Assembly: GCA_963932465.1 (NCBI GenBank)
Contig: OZ010795.1
Coordinates: 521,363,451-521,427,450, forward strand
Source of the DNA: Maratus speciosus
Lineage: Eukaryota; Arthropoda; Arachnida; Araneae; Salticidae
Direction: 5' to 3'
Length of the DNA stretch: 64,000 nucleotides
Made by a program: the position numbers and the translations under genes
Shown: positions 35,167 to 45,895 of the stretch, in pieces
How positions within the stretch are numbered: the first letter of the stretch is position 1
How the letters are laid out: each line of letters starts with the position of its first letter
The notes under the pieces: model-generated
The model's database searches: none
What the model saw: only the letters and a program-made list of their open reading frames with translations
Told to the model about the DNA's origin: nothing

Positions 35167-36859
35167 GGGAAGACTAGGGAGGGTTGACCATAGGGAAGGC
35201 TTCATCCACCCATCAGTTTTCATATTTAAAAGAATTTCAGTGTTTTATCAATAGATGTCAACCAAAGCTACTGGAATGCTCAAAAAACAGTCCTTGTTTC
35301 ATACAGATAATGGAAATAGGTGTGGAAAAAATCAATTGTGAGGTATTTTCAACCTAAAAGTTGTGCTTTTTAGAAATGTTTTGTAAGCTTTTATCAGATA
35401 AAATATATCACAGAAATTTAAATAAGTAGGTTTTAAGTAATGCAGAAATATCGATCTTTCATTCCAGTACATAAAGGTTGTACAGTAAGTTAGGCTTAAC
35501 ATAACAATGTGCTATTTTTAGAAAAGGGCTATGTGGAGAGGCTTGACCCATTAAATGTGAGGCAGAGTTGACCAGATGCTCAAAGCTCCCTTAATTAAGT
35601 GGTTTTAGAAATATTTTTATTATACACTGTGCATAATGAAAAGTTAATGGTTATATATATAACAAAAGAATGTAACACTTTATTCTGTAAAGCTGCAGTA
35701 AGATGGGGTGATAAAAAAGAAAATGTTTAAAACTAATTAAAGAAATATGTGATAAATTACTATAGAATCCACTGCAGGAAAAAATTTAATGTAATATAAA
35801 TTGGAAAGTTGATATGAAAGTTTTTCCATTTAAATTTTACTAGCAATTGGTAAATAGAAATAGTGGAAAAGACTAAAAAGGACTAGAAAGTATGAAAGCA
35901 GCAGTCTTAATCCTGTCAGGAGCAGTTGTATGTTTATGAAATAACTTAATTATAATTCCCAAACGCCACAACGGCACCAGAATTTTGCTAAAATCTTTTC
36001 CTTATAATATGTATGTGAAATATATCCTTTTTCTTATTTACAAATAAAATTGTTCGTAAATTCCGGTGCCAGTCATTTATTTCAACATTTTAGTAATGAA
36101 AGTATAAATTAAACTCTGAAAGGATTAAAAGATGTTAATGATAAGTTAAGTGCTCCTGCGGCTGCAAAAGAACATAGCATTGATCGAAAAATTGTAGGAA
36201 GATACGTAGACAAATTTCACCAGGATGAATACAGTGAGATGAACCAAAACTCTGTGTCAGGTCGAGTGTGAAAAAAAGTTGGATAAGGAGACAAAAAAAG
36301 CGGCTCCTAAATCCGGACATTATAATACATGACACCCTATGAAAACTGAACCTGTCTCTAACGGAATACTGTCTTAATTGCGAAAATTTAATTTTTCGTC
36401 CTGTACAATTGTACCTGCTCAGACAAACTCCTGTTTAAAACAAAATTTTTCTCCTCTGACGTGCGATTGCGTCAAAAAAGGTTTGTTTAAACATCATATT
36501 TACAAAAATGTTTTTTTTTTTATAGTAATTAAAGCATGTAGCATAAAGTTATTTTGCTTTCTTAAACTGATTTTATTTCTCTTCACAAATATTTCAATAT
36601 AAATCTTAATTAGGTCAAACCTCCCATATAGTGGGTCAACCCTCCGATAAGTAGGGGGCCTTGACCCATTATTTTCTCATGACTAAAATCAAACCCTGAA
36701 CACTTTTCAAATGTCTTATACATTACACTTATTTAGCAATTTTATAATAATAGCTGATTGTATAACGAATAAAATGATATATAAAACTTTATTCTACGTT
36801 CAATATTTCTAAAATAAATATAATTTTGTAAAAAGTTGGTCAGCCGTCCCTATTCTTCG

Positions 36860-36860
<1 letters not shown>
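35167..36860 (+). mobile_element. pogo/jerky-like DNA transposon relic
   Basis: Ends GGGAAGACTAGGGAGGGTTG (left) and, read inward, GCGAAGAATAGGGACGGCTG (right), continuing as ACC on both sides, lie between TA-rich tracts (TA at 35165-35166 and 36861-36862). The related motif GGGTCAACC recurs internally (near 36631-36640 and, as GTTGACC, at 35569). The 1.69-kb interior includes a readable helix-turn-helix fragment at 36117-36272. Size, TA target and HTH type fit the pogo/Tigger/jerky group of the Tc1/mariner superfamily. Confidence 0.7.
36117..36272 (+). pseudogene. Pipsqueak-type HTH transposase fragment
   Basis: The reading frame LKDVNDKLSAPAAAKEHSID, continuing RKIVGRYVDKF, resembles the N-terminal helix-turn-helix of pogo/jerky-like proteins, in which a basic K..S.R.AAK.Y.I...T....V pattern is typical. 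A TGA (36270-36272) ends it, and no DDE domain could be read downstream. It lies inside the TIR-bounded element 35167-36860. The resemblance is by eye. Confidence 0.55.
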
Positions 36861-36897
<37 letters not shown>

Positions 36898-36912
36898 GGG
36901 GGGGGGGGGGGG
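36861..36912. repeat. (TA)n followed by G17
   Basis: An uninterrupted TA tract of about 35 bp abuts a run of 17 G (36896-36912), directly at the right end of the pogo-like relic. This is a likely hypervariable or assembly-fragile site. Confidence 0.95.
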
Positions 36913-38537
36913 TTAAAGTGAATAATGTATTGTTCAATGGAAACTAATGCTCTACAAACTGTGAATAGGTATAAAAAGGTTTAATATATTACCAAACTTA
37001 CATCTTAATATTCAAAATAACATCGTACAATTTGCAAGAGCTTTCCTGAGCCTTGCTTTAAAAACCACCATTGCTGAATATCTATAGAAATTCTAAAAAC
37101 ATAAACATTTCTTGAATTTTCTTATTATTTTATCAAACCGTTGCCACACATTTTTAGCTTTTTTCCACGCATCGTGTCGTACTTTTTATTTCATAAGATT
37201 GCATATTCATTAAATAAACCCTTGAGTTAGTCAAGTTACATTGTTGAGAATATTTACAATCCTACATATATATATCAGAATTTAAACGGACGATGGTATT
37301 GGTGTCTGGGTGTAAAGATCGGTGAAATTTACTGAATACTGAAATTTACCGCGGTTGCTTTCCTGCGAACAGCTGCAATAGATATATTTTTACTTTTTGT
37401 AATAGAAGCTCCTCGTTGCAAAATTTGTTTTATCGTTCTCGGCTTAACTACTGTCTGCTAACAACCTGATTAAGAGAGCTGATAATAAATAAATGCTCTC
37501 GAAACCACTAGTTGTGTTCTCTACGTTTTATATGGAGTAAAATATGATTTTTATACATAAATTTTTATTCACAAAAATATTATATTTGATTTTTTTTGAC
37601 ATTTAACTTTAGTTTCTTATTGTAAAGTTGACCTGCTGTTAAAGCTAGTTACAATTCAACTAGAAAATGCATTTTTTCCAACTTTTATGTTTTGTGTTCA
37701 TCTCTTTTAAAATTAGACGCAGATAGCAGTAAATAGAAATAGAAATAATCTCAAATTTGGGGATTAGTGAAATTGAAGATCTTTTGAAACTCAAGTCAAT
37801 CAAAAGGACTAAACATGTTTATTCCATATGTTGTTAAATAGTTATCTATTATTTGCGGATGTGCAAGCACTAAAAGTTTTAAACAGTTAAAGGAAAAAAG
37901 TGCTTTTATTACGACAAATTCTTATTTGTATTAGTCAAAGTTTCTAAAAAAATATTAAATATTAATTGTTTTCAAAATAACACGATCATTAAAGTAATTA
38001 TCTTTGATTCGACATTATATAACAGCATAAATTCTTATAATTCACTGAATATTCTTTAAGTATTTCCACTCTTCTTTCATTTCACAATGCCATATAAATT
38101 TTGGTAAAGTAAAAAATGAAGACATTTTTTAACTTCTGTAGAACATTGAGTTTTTAAAAAAGTATATTTATGTATAATGAAGGGAACGAATATATTTATG
38201 TAGTTGTTACTATATATTTTTTTTTTATTTAACAATAAATGAAGATACTTAAATGTTTGGTAGTATAATTTAAATCAACGAAATAATGTTTTCCATTTAT
38301 AAAAATGAGTTTTAATATTTTTTGCACATCTATATACATATTTAATAGTACATAATATATAATTTTGAAATATGTATACATATTTTCGTTATTATTTTCT
38401 GTCTCTAGCCTTGTTTATTTCAATTTCATTACTACTATGCTTATTATCTTTATACTTTCTTATTATACTTATTTTACTGTAATGCATATCACAAAGGAAA
38501 TTAATAACTTTTTCTTAAATTAACAGATAAAACTTTT
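36913..38537. other. AT-rich DNA without a recognisable gene
   Basis: No coding, RNA or clear element boundary was seen. The ACTCAAGTCAATCAAAAGGA segment with CTAAACATGTTTA at 37790-37822 is loosely similar to the 32.5/33.1-kb repeat. Confidence 0.5.
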
Positions 38538-41500
38538 ACCGGTCGATTCTCCACCAACCTTTAACTCGCGGTTCAACTCTCAGTTGAGAAACCTTCGGTT
38601 GGTAAATCTAACCGCCACCGGTTAATATTTCGAATTCATCGATAACTTTCAGCCGCGATTAGTCGACCTGAGATTAGTCAACCGTCGGTTGAAATCTGTG
38701 TAGTTGATTGTCCAACGGAATCACATGACCTAGTAATCGTCTCTGCGAGTTCTGTCCTTCCTTGACAACATCTTTATCTGTTTCTTTTCAATAACGAAAC
38801 TAAAGGCAGTATTGGGAATGCATACATATCATGTTTAATTCTTAAATAAAAAATTGTTATGAATAAATTTAGAATTACCATTTTGATTTCATGGTTTTGC
38901 TCGTTTACAGAACAAAATTTTCAGAAAAATTCTTAACAATAAAATTCTTAAAAAACAGTTGATTAAAAAAAACTTGATTAAAAAAATTATTTTCTTTAAT
39001 ATAAGTTTAATAAACAATTATCTGATCAAACTAGTAGTATTAAGTAGGATAAAAGTAAATAATGCAATAGGTTTATTTATTTATTTTTTACAATGAATAT
39101 TATATATGAAGATATTTTCATATAATTATTTTTGATGCATATATTTTTTATTTAACAAATGTAATTAATTACAGATTTAATTAAAATATCTTGGATAAAA
39201 TAGCATGTCGGTAGAAAAAAAAAAAAAAAAAAAAAAAAAAAGGAGGCCTTTAAAAAAAACCCTGCGTTGATTATTACCCATTTTTTTAAAGATCATGTTT
39301 AATAACTTTAGAAGAAGGCCGAAAACACATATTAATGTTCTTAATGTATTGCAAAATTAAAAAAAAATCTTCTGAAAAAAATGTCATTTTAAAACAAAAA
39401 TCATTCTTTCAAACTTACTAAGTATGTAATAAAAAAATAATTATTTATCTATTATGAACAACTGACCACATATACACAATTTGGTAGAAAATTCATGTTT
39501 TAAGCAACTATGAACGGTACAGCGAGGTACTCAAATGAAAGAAAATTTGATTCCTATTTTTTCATTATTATTAAAAAAAAGAGAAAGAAAAAAAGATTTG
39601 AATCATATTTTTACAAAATTAGTATTGAGAAAACGTATTTCTATTGGGATTCGTTAGATGGCGCCACCAAAAAATATTTTGAAAATCAATAAAATTTGAA
39701 GCTTCCTTTTCGACACACAAATTAATGTAATTTTGCGTTCATATATCAAAAATATCCAAAAAAAAGGTGGAAATATAAGTGACACATTCTTTTATAATAC
39801 CATCTTTAATAATTATTGCTTCGTTTAATTAATAAATCCCAAAAAGCTTTGTTTTAAAAAAAAGAAGCATCAACGTACAATTTAAAACGACCGCCATCTT
39901 TTTCTACTAGGCATGCGCGGTTGACTAACCTACCCCTCAGAGCTGATTGAGTTACCGGTCGATTCTCCACCAACCTATAACTGGCTGTTCAACTCTCAGT
40001 TGAGAAATCTTTAGTTGGCAAATCTAACCGCCGGTTAATATTTCGAATTCATCGATAACATTCAAGCCGCGATTAGTCGACTTGAGATTAGTCAACCCTC
40101 GGTTGAAATCTGCGTAGTTGATTGGCCAAAGGAATCACATGACCTAGTAATCATCTCTGCGAGTTCTGTCCTTCCTTGACACCATCTTTATCTGTTTCTT
40201 TTCAATAACGAAACTAAAGGCAGCATTGGAAATGTACACTTATCATGTTTAATTTTTTAATAAAAAATTCTTATGAATAAATTTGGAATTACCATTTTGA
40301 TTTGATGGTTTTGTTCGTTTATAAAACAAAATTTTCAGTAAAATTCTTAACAATAAAATTCTTAAAAAACAGTTGATTAAAAAAAAAACTTGATTAAAAA
40401 AATTATTTTCTTTAATTTAATTTTAATAAACAATTATCTGATCAAACTAGTAGTATTAAGTAGAATAAAAGTAAATAATGCAATAGGTTTATTTATTTAT
40501 TTTTTACAATGAATATTATATATGAATTTATTTTCAAAGAATTATTTCTGATGCATATATTTTTTATTTAACAAATGTAATTAATTACAGATTCAATTAA
40601 AATATCTTGGATAAATAGCATGTCGGTAGGAAAAAAAAAAAAAACAAGAGGCTTAAAAAAAAAAATAATTAATAAAAAAAAAAACCTGCGTTGATTATTA
40701 CACATTTTTTTAGTGATCATGTTTAATAACTTTAGAAGAAGGCCGAAAACACGTATTAATGTTCTCAATGTATTGCCAAATTAAAAAAATATCTTCTGAA
40801 AAAAAAAATGTCTCTTTAAAACAAAAATCATTATTTCAAACTTACTAAGTATGTAATAAAAAATAATTATTTATCTATTATGAACAACTGACCACATATA
40901 CACAATTTGGTAGAAAATTCAGGCTTTAAGCAAATATGAACGGTACAGCGAGGTACTCAAATGGAAGAAACTTTGTTTTCTATTTTTTCATTATTATTAA
41001 AAAAGAGAGAAAGAAAGAAAGATATTTGAATGATATATTTTTACAAAATTAGTATTGAAAGAACGTATTTCTATTTGGATTCGTCAGATCGCGCCACCAA
41101 AAAGTACTTTGTAAATCAATAAAATTTGAAGCTTCGTTTTTTACACACATATTAATATAATTTTGCGTTCATAGAGCAAAAATATCCAAAAAAAAGGGGG
41201 GGTCATCCTTAATAATTCCTTAATAATACCATCCTTAATAATTAATGCTTCGTTTAATTAATAAATCACAAAAAGCTTTGTTTTAAAAAAAGAAGCACCA
41301 ACGCACAATTTAAATCGACCACCATCTTTTTTTCTACTAGGCATGCGCGGTTCACTAACCTACCCCTCAGGGTTGTTGTATTTATGTCGGCCAATTATCT
41401 GCACGTGGGATATAGGCCCGAAGGGGGGAGTGCCTTCCGTGGAGGTCTTTCTAAGGGAACCTAACCCGTATTAACGCTTGGAGAACCAATGTTCGAAGAA

Positions 41501-41756
41501 AACCACGAAAACTCCGAACGATTAGGCCGACGGGCGCGATTGGGATCGAACCCAGCACCTCCCGTCTACCAGCTTCGAGAGCAGAACCTCTCGGCCACTG
41601 GTGGGGCACCTACCCCTCAGAGCTGGTTGAGTTAGTCAACTCCAGGTTAGTATTTACCTCGAATTTCGCCAGGTTGGGTAAACGGTGAATTAGATTTCGC
41701 ATTCAACCGAGAGTTAAGTTCGAAACGCGAGGTTGGTGTCGAAGGAGAATTACCGG
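38538..41756. repeat. 1,416-bp tandem duplication between inverted ends
   Basis: The segment starting ACCGGTCGATTCTCCACCAA at 38538 repeats from 39954 with small changes throughout, including CACATGACCTAGTAATC, CTGTCCTTCCTTGACA and GGCATGCGCGGTT. The far end (41640-41756) reads inversely related to the start: GAATTACCGGG faces ACCGGTCGATTC, with GGTTGGTG against CACCAACC and GAGAGTTAA against TAACTC. The whole may be one non-autonomous TIR element with an internal duplication. ORFs at 39510-39692 and 40568-40768 are not conserved between the copies. A SINE is inserted in the second copy. Confidence 0.8.
41371..41607 (-). mobile_element. tRNA-Ser-like SINE with 13-bp target duplication
   Basis: A 237-bp insertion flanked by the direct repeat ACCTACCCCTCAG (41358-41370 and 41608-41620). 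The paralogous copy at 39928-39945 shows that sequence once, uninterrupted: a natural empty site. On the minus strand the head (about 41607-41535) carries an A-box-like TGGCCGAGAGG and a B box GGTTCGATCCC with a Ser-type layout. The body (AGACCTCCACGGAAGGCACT, GGGCCTATATCCCACGTGC) follows, and a short ATAAATACAACAACC tail ends it. RNA polymerase III transcription and LINE-driven copying are inferred from the structure. Confidence 0.88.
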
Positions 41757-44080
41757 GTTAAAGAAACATGTATACGTTTAATTATGATACTAGTTCCTCG
41801 AAGCAAAAGCTTACTAACATGTAGGAATGACAATTAATAGGAACTAATCTGAACTTAAATCAGTTGAATTATTATACATAACTGAATTTGAATTTTATTT
41901 TTAAAGCCAAATATTTATTTTAAGCAAAGTTATAATTTATAAAAAACAAAAACTTTAGCCTTATGGTAATCGTCTTGCCTTTTAGAAATTATCTAAAACA
42001 CAATGTTGAAGGATTATACTAATTTCTCTAGAATTAGTTTGTAATTCCTGGATGGATGTATTTTGTATAAATTTTACTTTTAGTTAAATCTGGTTAAGTA
42101 ATCTTGCATACAAAGTAACTTCATTAGTATAATTTTATTTTTTTCAGTATGGAAAGAAGATTAAAATGCAGTAACTTTTACATGTAAAAATTAAATAAAC
42201 AAATAAAATTGTTTAAATTATACTAAAAAAAATAATACAAACGTAAACCTTAAACGGATTAAATGGATTATTGTAAGTGGATTATGTTCGTAAAACTTCA
42301 GTTTGTTGATCATGGCCTCAAGATTTTTCTTTTTACATTCTTTCTCTCTTAATATGAGAAATAAAGAAGTAATAGCATTGATATTTGATACACATTTTTT
42401 TTTTCTAAAGAAATGAAACGAATTTAACTTATAATAAAATATATATTTTATTGTCAATTATTAAGAATAATATATGTACTTTATTGTATTTAAAATAGTT
42501 TTTTTTATACAAGCTACATTATATAAAACCACTCATATTAATTATTGAAAGCCTCTTTGAATATTCGTGCGCATATATATATGTGCATTTTTGACACAAC
42601 TTCATTATTTACAGGTATTTTTAAAGGAAGATGTAAATTGGATGTTTTGGAAAAATAGTATTTGCTTTAGTTTGAGCGATCAGGTATTATGGAAGAAGGT
42701 CATGTGTTTAATGTCAACGTAAATTATTAAGAAAATTTTAGATGGAAAACGATTATAGAACACAAATACTAATTAATTATTAGAGGGAAACTTTTAGAAG
42801 CTATAGAAAATCAAATATCATATATTCCTAATCAATTCCTTATCATTTTCATTTTTCATCTGCAGAGAATGTAGAATAATATTAAAAATATATTTCTTTT
42901 TCCAATAAAATTACTTTCAAATTTATATATTGTTTATAAACTTTATCATTAAAATTCCCTTTAAAGATGAGATAAGATGCACAGAATGCATGCTTTTATT
43001 ATATGTTGTACAACCAAGATATATGTGTATACCCAATGATATAAAAATCTTCATCTGCTGAAAATGTTGTATCGACCAAGTGCACAGACAAAATTTGTCA
43101 GTATACCGATTACTTTGCATTTGGCCGAGTATTTATTATTCAGTACACCTCTAATTTTTACGTATTAACAACCTAAATTTATTGCATAACTATATTAAAG
43201 CATAAATATAAAAAATGTAAATAATGAATGAAATGACTTGTATTCTGCAAAATGATTGGAAAGGAACTGTTCAATTAGTGTTCTGTTATTCAACTAATAT
43301 TTATTGTTTGTCTTCTAGCCCAGGGGAAATGCACATTTTACCTTGCAAAAGGTCGGGTAGAAGACTTTATTTTTCTGAATTGTTTATAATGATGCCAACA
43401 TGGAAAAAACAAGTTTTCTAACAAAATTTCTTAAGGCTAAATTTTCTGTGGCCAAAAAACAACAAAATTTTGGGACGTTTTTTGATTTTTTTTAAATATC
43501 TCGAGACCCTTTGCCGTAACATATTATTTGTCAATACAATATTAAAGAGGTTAACATTCTCTACAACTTTCATACTTACAATTCTTTTATACCCTCAATA
43601 GCAAGCGCAGTACGCCATTTCAAAAATAAAACCTTTTTTTTTTTTTTCTTTAAAACTGCGAAAAACGTAGTTTTGCCCCGATTATTTAAATATTCCCCTC
43701 GGATTTAATCGTGTATGTCGACTTCTAAAAATAGGTAGCAGTAAATGATCTATTATTTGTACACACACGTCTTTATTTTCCTCTCAACAGACATTTTATA
43801 TTCAATAAATTTATATAATTTTAAAAGTAGGGCAGAGTGTAGATGAATGAGACAATATTCATATTTAGACAGTAACTTTAAGTGTATGCAATGTTAACTT
43901 TAAAGCACTGTTTAAAAGAATACTTCAATATTTAGTAACTTATTGGCACGATAGTTTCAATTAAGAAAGAATTTTTGTTTAATTTTAATAATTTTTATAA
44001 TTTTAATAAATTTTAGAATGCATAGATATTTTTCCAGGTATCAATTGGATATTATATGTAAACTTCCAACTGGGCGAAAA
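41757..44080. other. AT-rich DNA without a recognisable gene
   Basis: No gene is supported. The 65-codon ORF at 43224-43421 is the least AT-biased stretch but has no recognisable motif. 43440-43680 is unassigned, with a short T run. Confidence 0.5.
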
Positions 44081-44081
44081 A

Positions 44082-44156
44082 TGTCAGGACCAGGATTCGA
44101 ACCCGGGACCTCCTGGCTAAAGCCGCCAGTGCTCTACCATCTGAGCTATCCCGGAC
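44082..44156 (-). tRNA. tRNA-like sequence (copy 1 of cluster)
   Basis: On the minus strand it starts GTCCGGGATAGCTCAGATGG and ends in a T arm with perfect B box GGTTCGAATCC, then TCCTGAC-A and TTTTT, a pol III terminator. D stem GCTC/GAGC, anticodon stem CTGGC/GCCAG and T stem CCGGG/CCTGG pair. By position the anticodon would be CTT (Lys), but position 33 is G instead of the near-universal U, and one extra base sits between acceptor and D stems. Likely a tRNA pseudogene or tRNA-derived repeat. This copy has a T in the 3' acceptor strand that weakens pairing. Confidence 0.45.
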
Positions 44157-44359
44157 GATTCTGGTCGAACTTTTTCACCCAGCTAACCTTGATGATTACA
44201 GCATCTGGTCTGGAACCTGGTTCAGCTCAACAGAATAAATCTCAGGTAAATGAGCTCCAGAAATCGCTGGATACGAAATTACACTAGATTAATTTTAACA
44301 CAATTATTCTAATTGGTAAACAAATCATATTAGATGTAAATTTCCAACTGGGCGAAAAA

Positions 44360-44434
44360 TGTCCGGACCAGGATTCGAACCCGGGACCTCCTGGCTGAAG
44401 CCGCCAGTGCTCTGCTATCTGAGCTATCCCAGAC
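44360..44434 (-). tRNA. tRNA-like sequence (copy 2 of cluster)
   Basis: Same layout as copy 1, exactly 278 bp downstream in the cluster. The 3' acceptor strand is TCCGGAC but the 5' strand has a C-to-T type change (GTCTGGG), giving one weakened pair. TTTTT follows the 3' end. Position 33 is again G. Confidence 0.45.
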
Positions 44435-44637
44435 GATTCTGGTCGAACTTTTTCCCCCAGCTAACCTTGATGATTACAGCATCTGGTCTGAAACCTGGTT
44501 CAGCTCAACAGAATAAATCTCAGGTAATGGAACTCCAGAAATCGCTGGATACGAACTTACACTAGATTAATTTTCACACAATTATTCTAATTGGTAAACA
44601 AATCATATTAGATGTAAATTTCCAACTGGGCGAAAAA

Positions 44638-44712
44638 TGTCCGGACCAGGATTCGAACCCGGGACCTTCTGGCTGAAGCCGCCAGTGCTCTGCCTTCTGA
44701 GCTATCCCGGAC
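44638..44712 (-). tRNA. tRNA-like sequence (copy 3 of cluster)
   Basis: 278 bp from copy 2. The acceptor strands GTCCGGG and TCCGGAC pair over 7 bp, and D, anticodon and T stems are present. It has single changes in the D loop (AGAAGG rather than AGATGG) and near the variable loop. Followed by TTTTT. Of the three minus-strand copies this has the best acceptor stem, but the same atypical anticodon loop. Confidence 0.45.
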
Positions 44713-44805
44713 GATTCTGGTCGAACTTTTTCACCCAGCTAACCTTGACGATTACAGCATCTGGTCTAAAACCTGGTTCAGCTTAAAAGAATAAATCTCA
44801 GGTAA

Positions 44806-44830
44806 TCGGGTTCGAATCCTGGTCCGGACA
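44806..44830 (+). pseudogene. 3' fragment of the tRNA-like repeat, opposite strand
   Basis: Only the T arm and 3' acceptor strand are present (CGGGTTCGAATCCTGG, then TCCGGACA and TTTTT), on the plus strand. The fragment begins where the minus-strand array ends, so it marks the inversion breakpoint of the cluster. Confidence 0.7.
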
Positions 44831-45042
44831 TTTTTCGCCTAGTTGGAAATTTACATCTAATATGATTTGTTTACCAATTAGAATAATTGTGTTAAAATTA
44901 ATCTAGTGTAATTTCGTATCCAGCGATTTCTGAAACTCCATTACCTGAGATTACCATTACCTATTCTGTTGAGCTGAACCAGGTTTCAGACCAGATGCTG
45001 TAATCATCAAGGTTAGCTGGGTGAAAAAGTTCGACCAGAATC

Positions 45043-45117
45043 GTCCGGGATAGCTCAGATGGTAGAGCACTGGCGGCTTCAGCCAGGAGGTCCCGGGTTC
45101 GAATCCTGGTAGGGACA
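45043..45117 (+). tRNA. tRNA-like sequence (copy 5, inverted)
   Basis: Complete plus-strand copy starting GTCCGGGATAGCTCAGATGG, with anticodon arm CTGGC-GGCTTCA-GCCAG and B box GGTTCGAATCC. The 3' acceptor strand is mutated (AGGGAC instead of TCCGGAC), so the acceptor stem cannot fully pair, and a T-run follows. This supports pseudogene or repeat status. Confidence 0.45.
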
Positions 45118-45235
45118 TTTTTCGCCCAGTTGGAAATTTACATCTAATATGATTTGTTTACCAATTAGAATAATTGTGTTAAAATTAATCTAGCGTAATT
45201 TCGTATCCAGCGATTTCTGGAGCTCCATTACCTGA

Positions 45236-45895
45236 GATTTATTCTGTTCTATCAAGCCAAGCTATAAAAAAATGCTAACCCCGCCAAACAAACAAACGCC
45301 AACAACCAAAAGCCAGAACCGCGTAACTGCTTATTATACTGGAGACAACTTCTCCATGTTAAATCGGCCAAACGTGGCATTTTAAATTTTCAGATATTTA
45401 AGAAAGCAACCATCGCAGAGAAATAAAATTACGACTAGACGAATCTACAGAAGAAAAGCTTCACTTTGAGATCAAACTCATCTCTATAAAATAATTATAA
45501 ATAGAGATACAGGATTTTTAAAAAATCGTTGAGAAACTAAAAATGATTAAAAAAACCTTTGCCAAACATATATTAATTCAATCAAGGTAGAGACTTTAAT
45601 AATGGACAGAAAAAAGTATTGGAATGCATTTTTGGACAGGTAATGACACAGTCTACATGCTTTTATAAAATTCAGCTTCAAAAAAATAAAATTTCTGTCA
45701 TTAATAAGCAAAAAAGCTGTTAATTAAGTATAAAATTATCAAACAATGCCAAACAGCGATAAACCCGCCAAAGGAGACATACTATCCACATTAAAATACT
45801 GTAAAATTACTTCAACTTTAATCTGATAGATGAACAATTTCCAACAAGGTAATGAGTCGCATAAAAGTTACATTTTTAGAAATATTTTTAAAATA
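45236..45895. other. Unassigned DNA, no gene
   Basis: No ORF or repeat boundary is recognisable; ends at the Helitron-like CTAG terminus. Confidence 0.5.

Larger units (their letters stand above)
44040..45235. repeat. 278-bp tandem and inverted repeat cluster with tRNA-like cores
   Basis: Three head-to-tail units run on the minus strand (cores at 44082, 44360 and 44638). They are followed, from about 44806, by one partial and one complete unit in the opposite orientation. The non-tRNA part of each unit includes TTCTGGTCGAACTTTTTC, AGCTAACCTTGATGATTACA and AACAAATCATATTAGATGTA. Divergence is only a few percent by eye, so amplification is recent. The short ORFs at 44018-44287 and 44359-44565 are antisense readings of the tRNA-like core. 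Confidence 0.9.

Noticed and set aside
38538..41370. LTR retrotransposon with two 1.4-kb LTRs
   Set aside because: The two copies are adjacent with no internal region, primer-binding site, polypurine tract or gag/pol between them.
44018..44565. Two ORFs reading MSGPGFEPGTSWLKPP..
   Set aside because: This protein text is the antisense translation of a tRNA-like T arm and anticodon arm.
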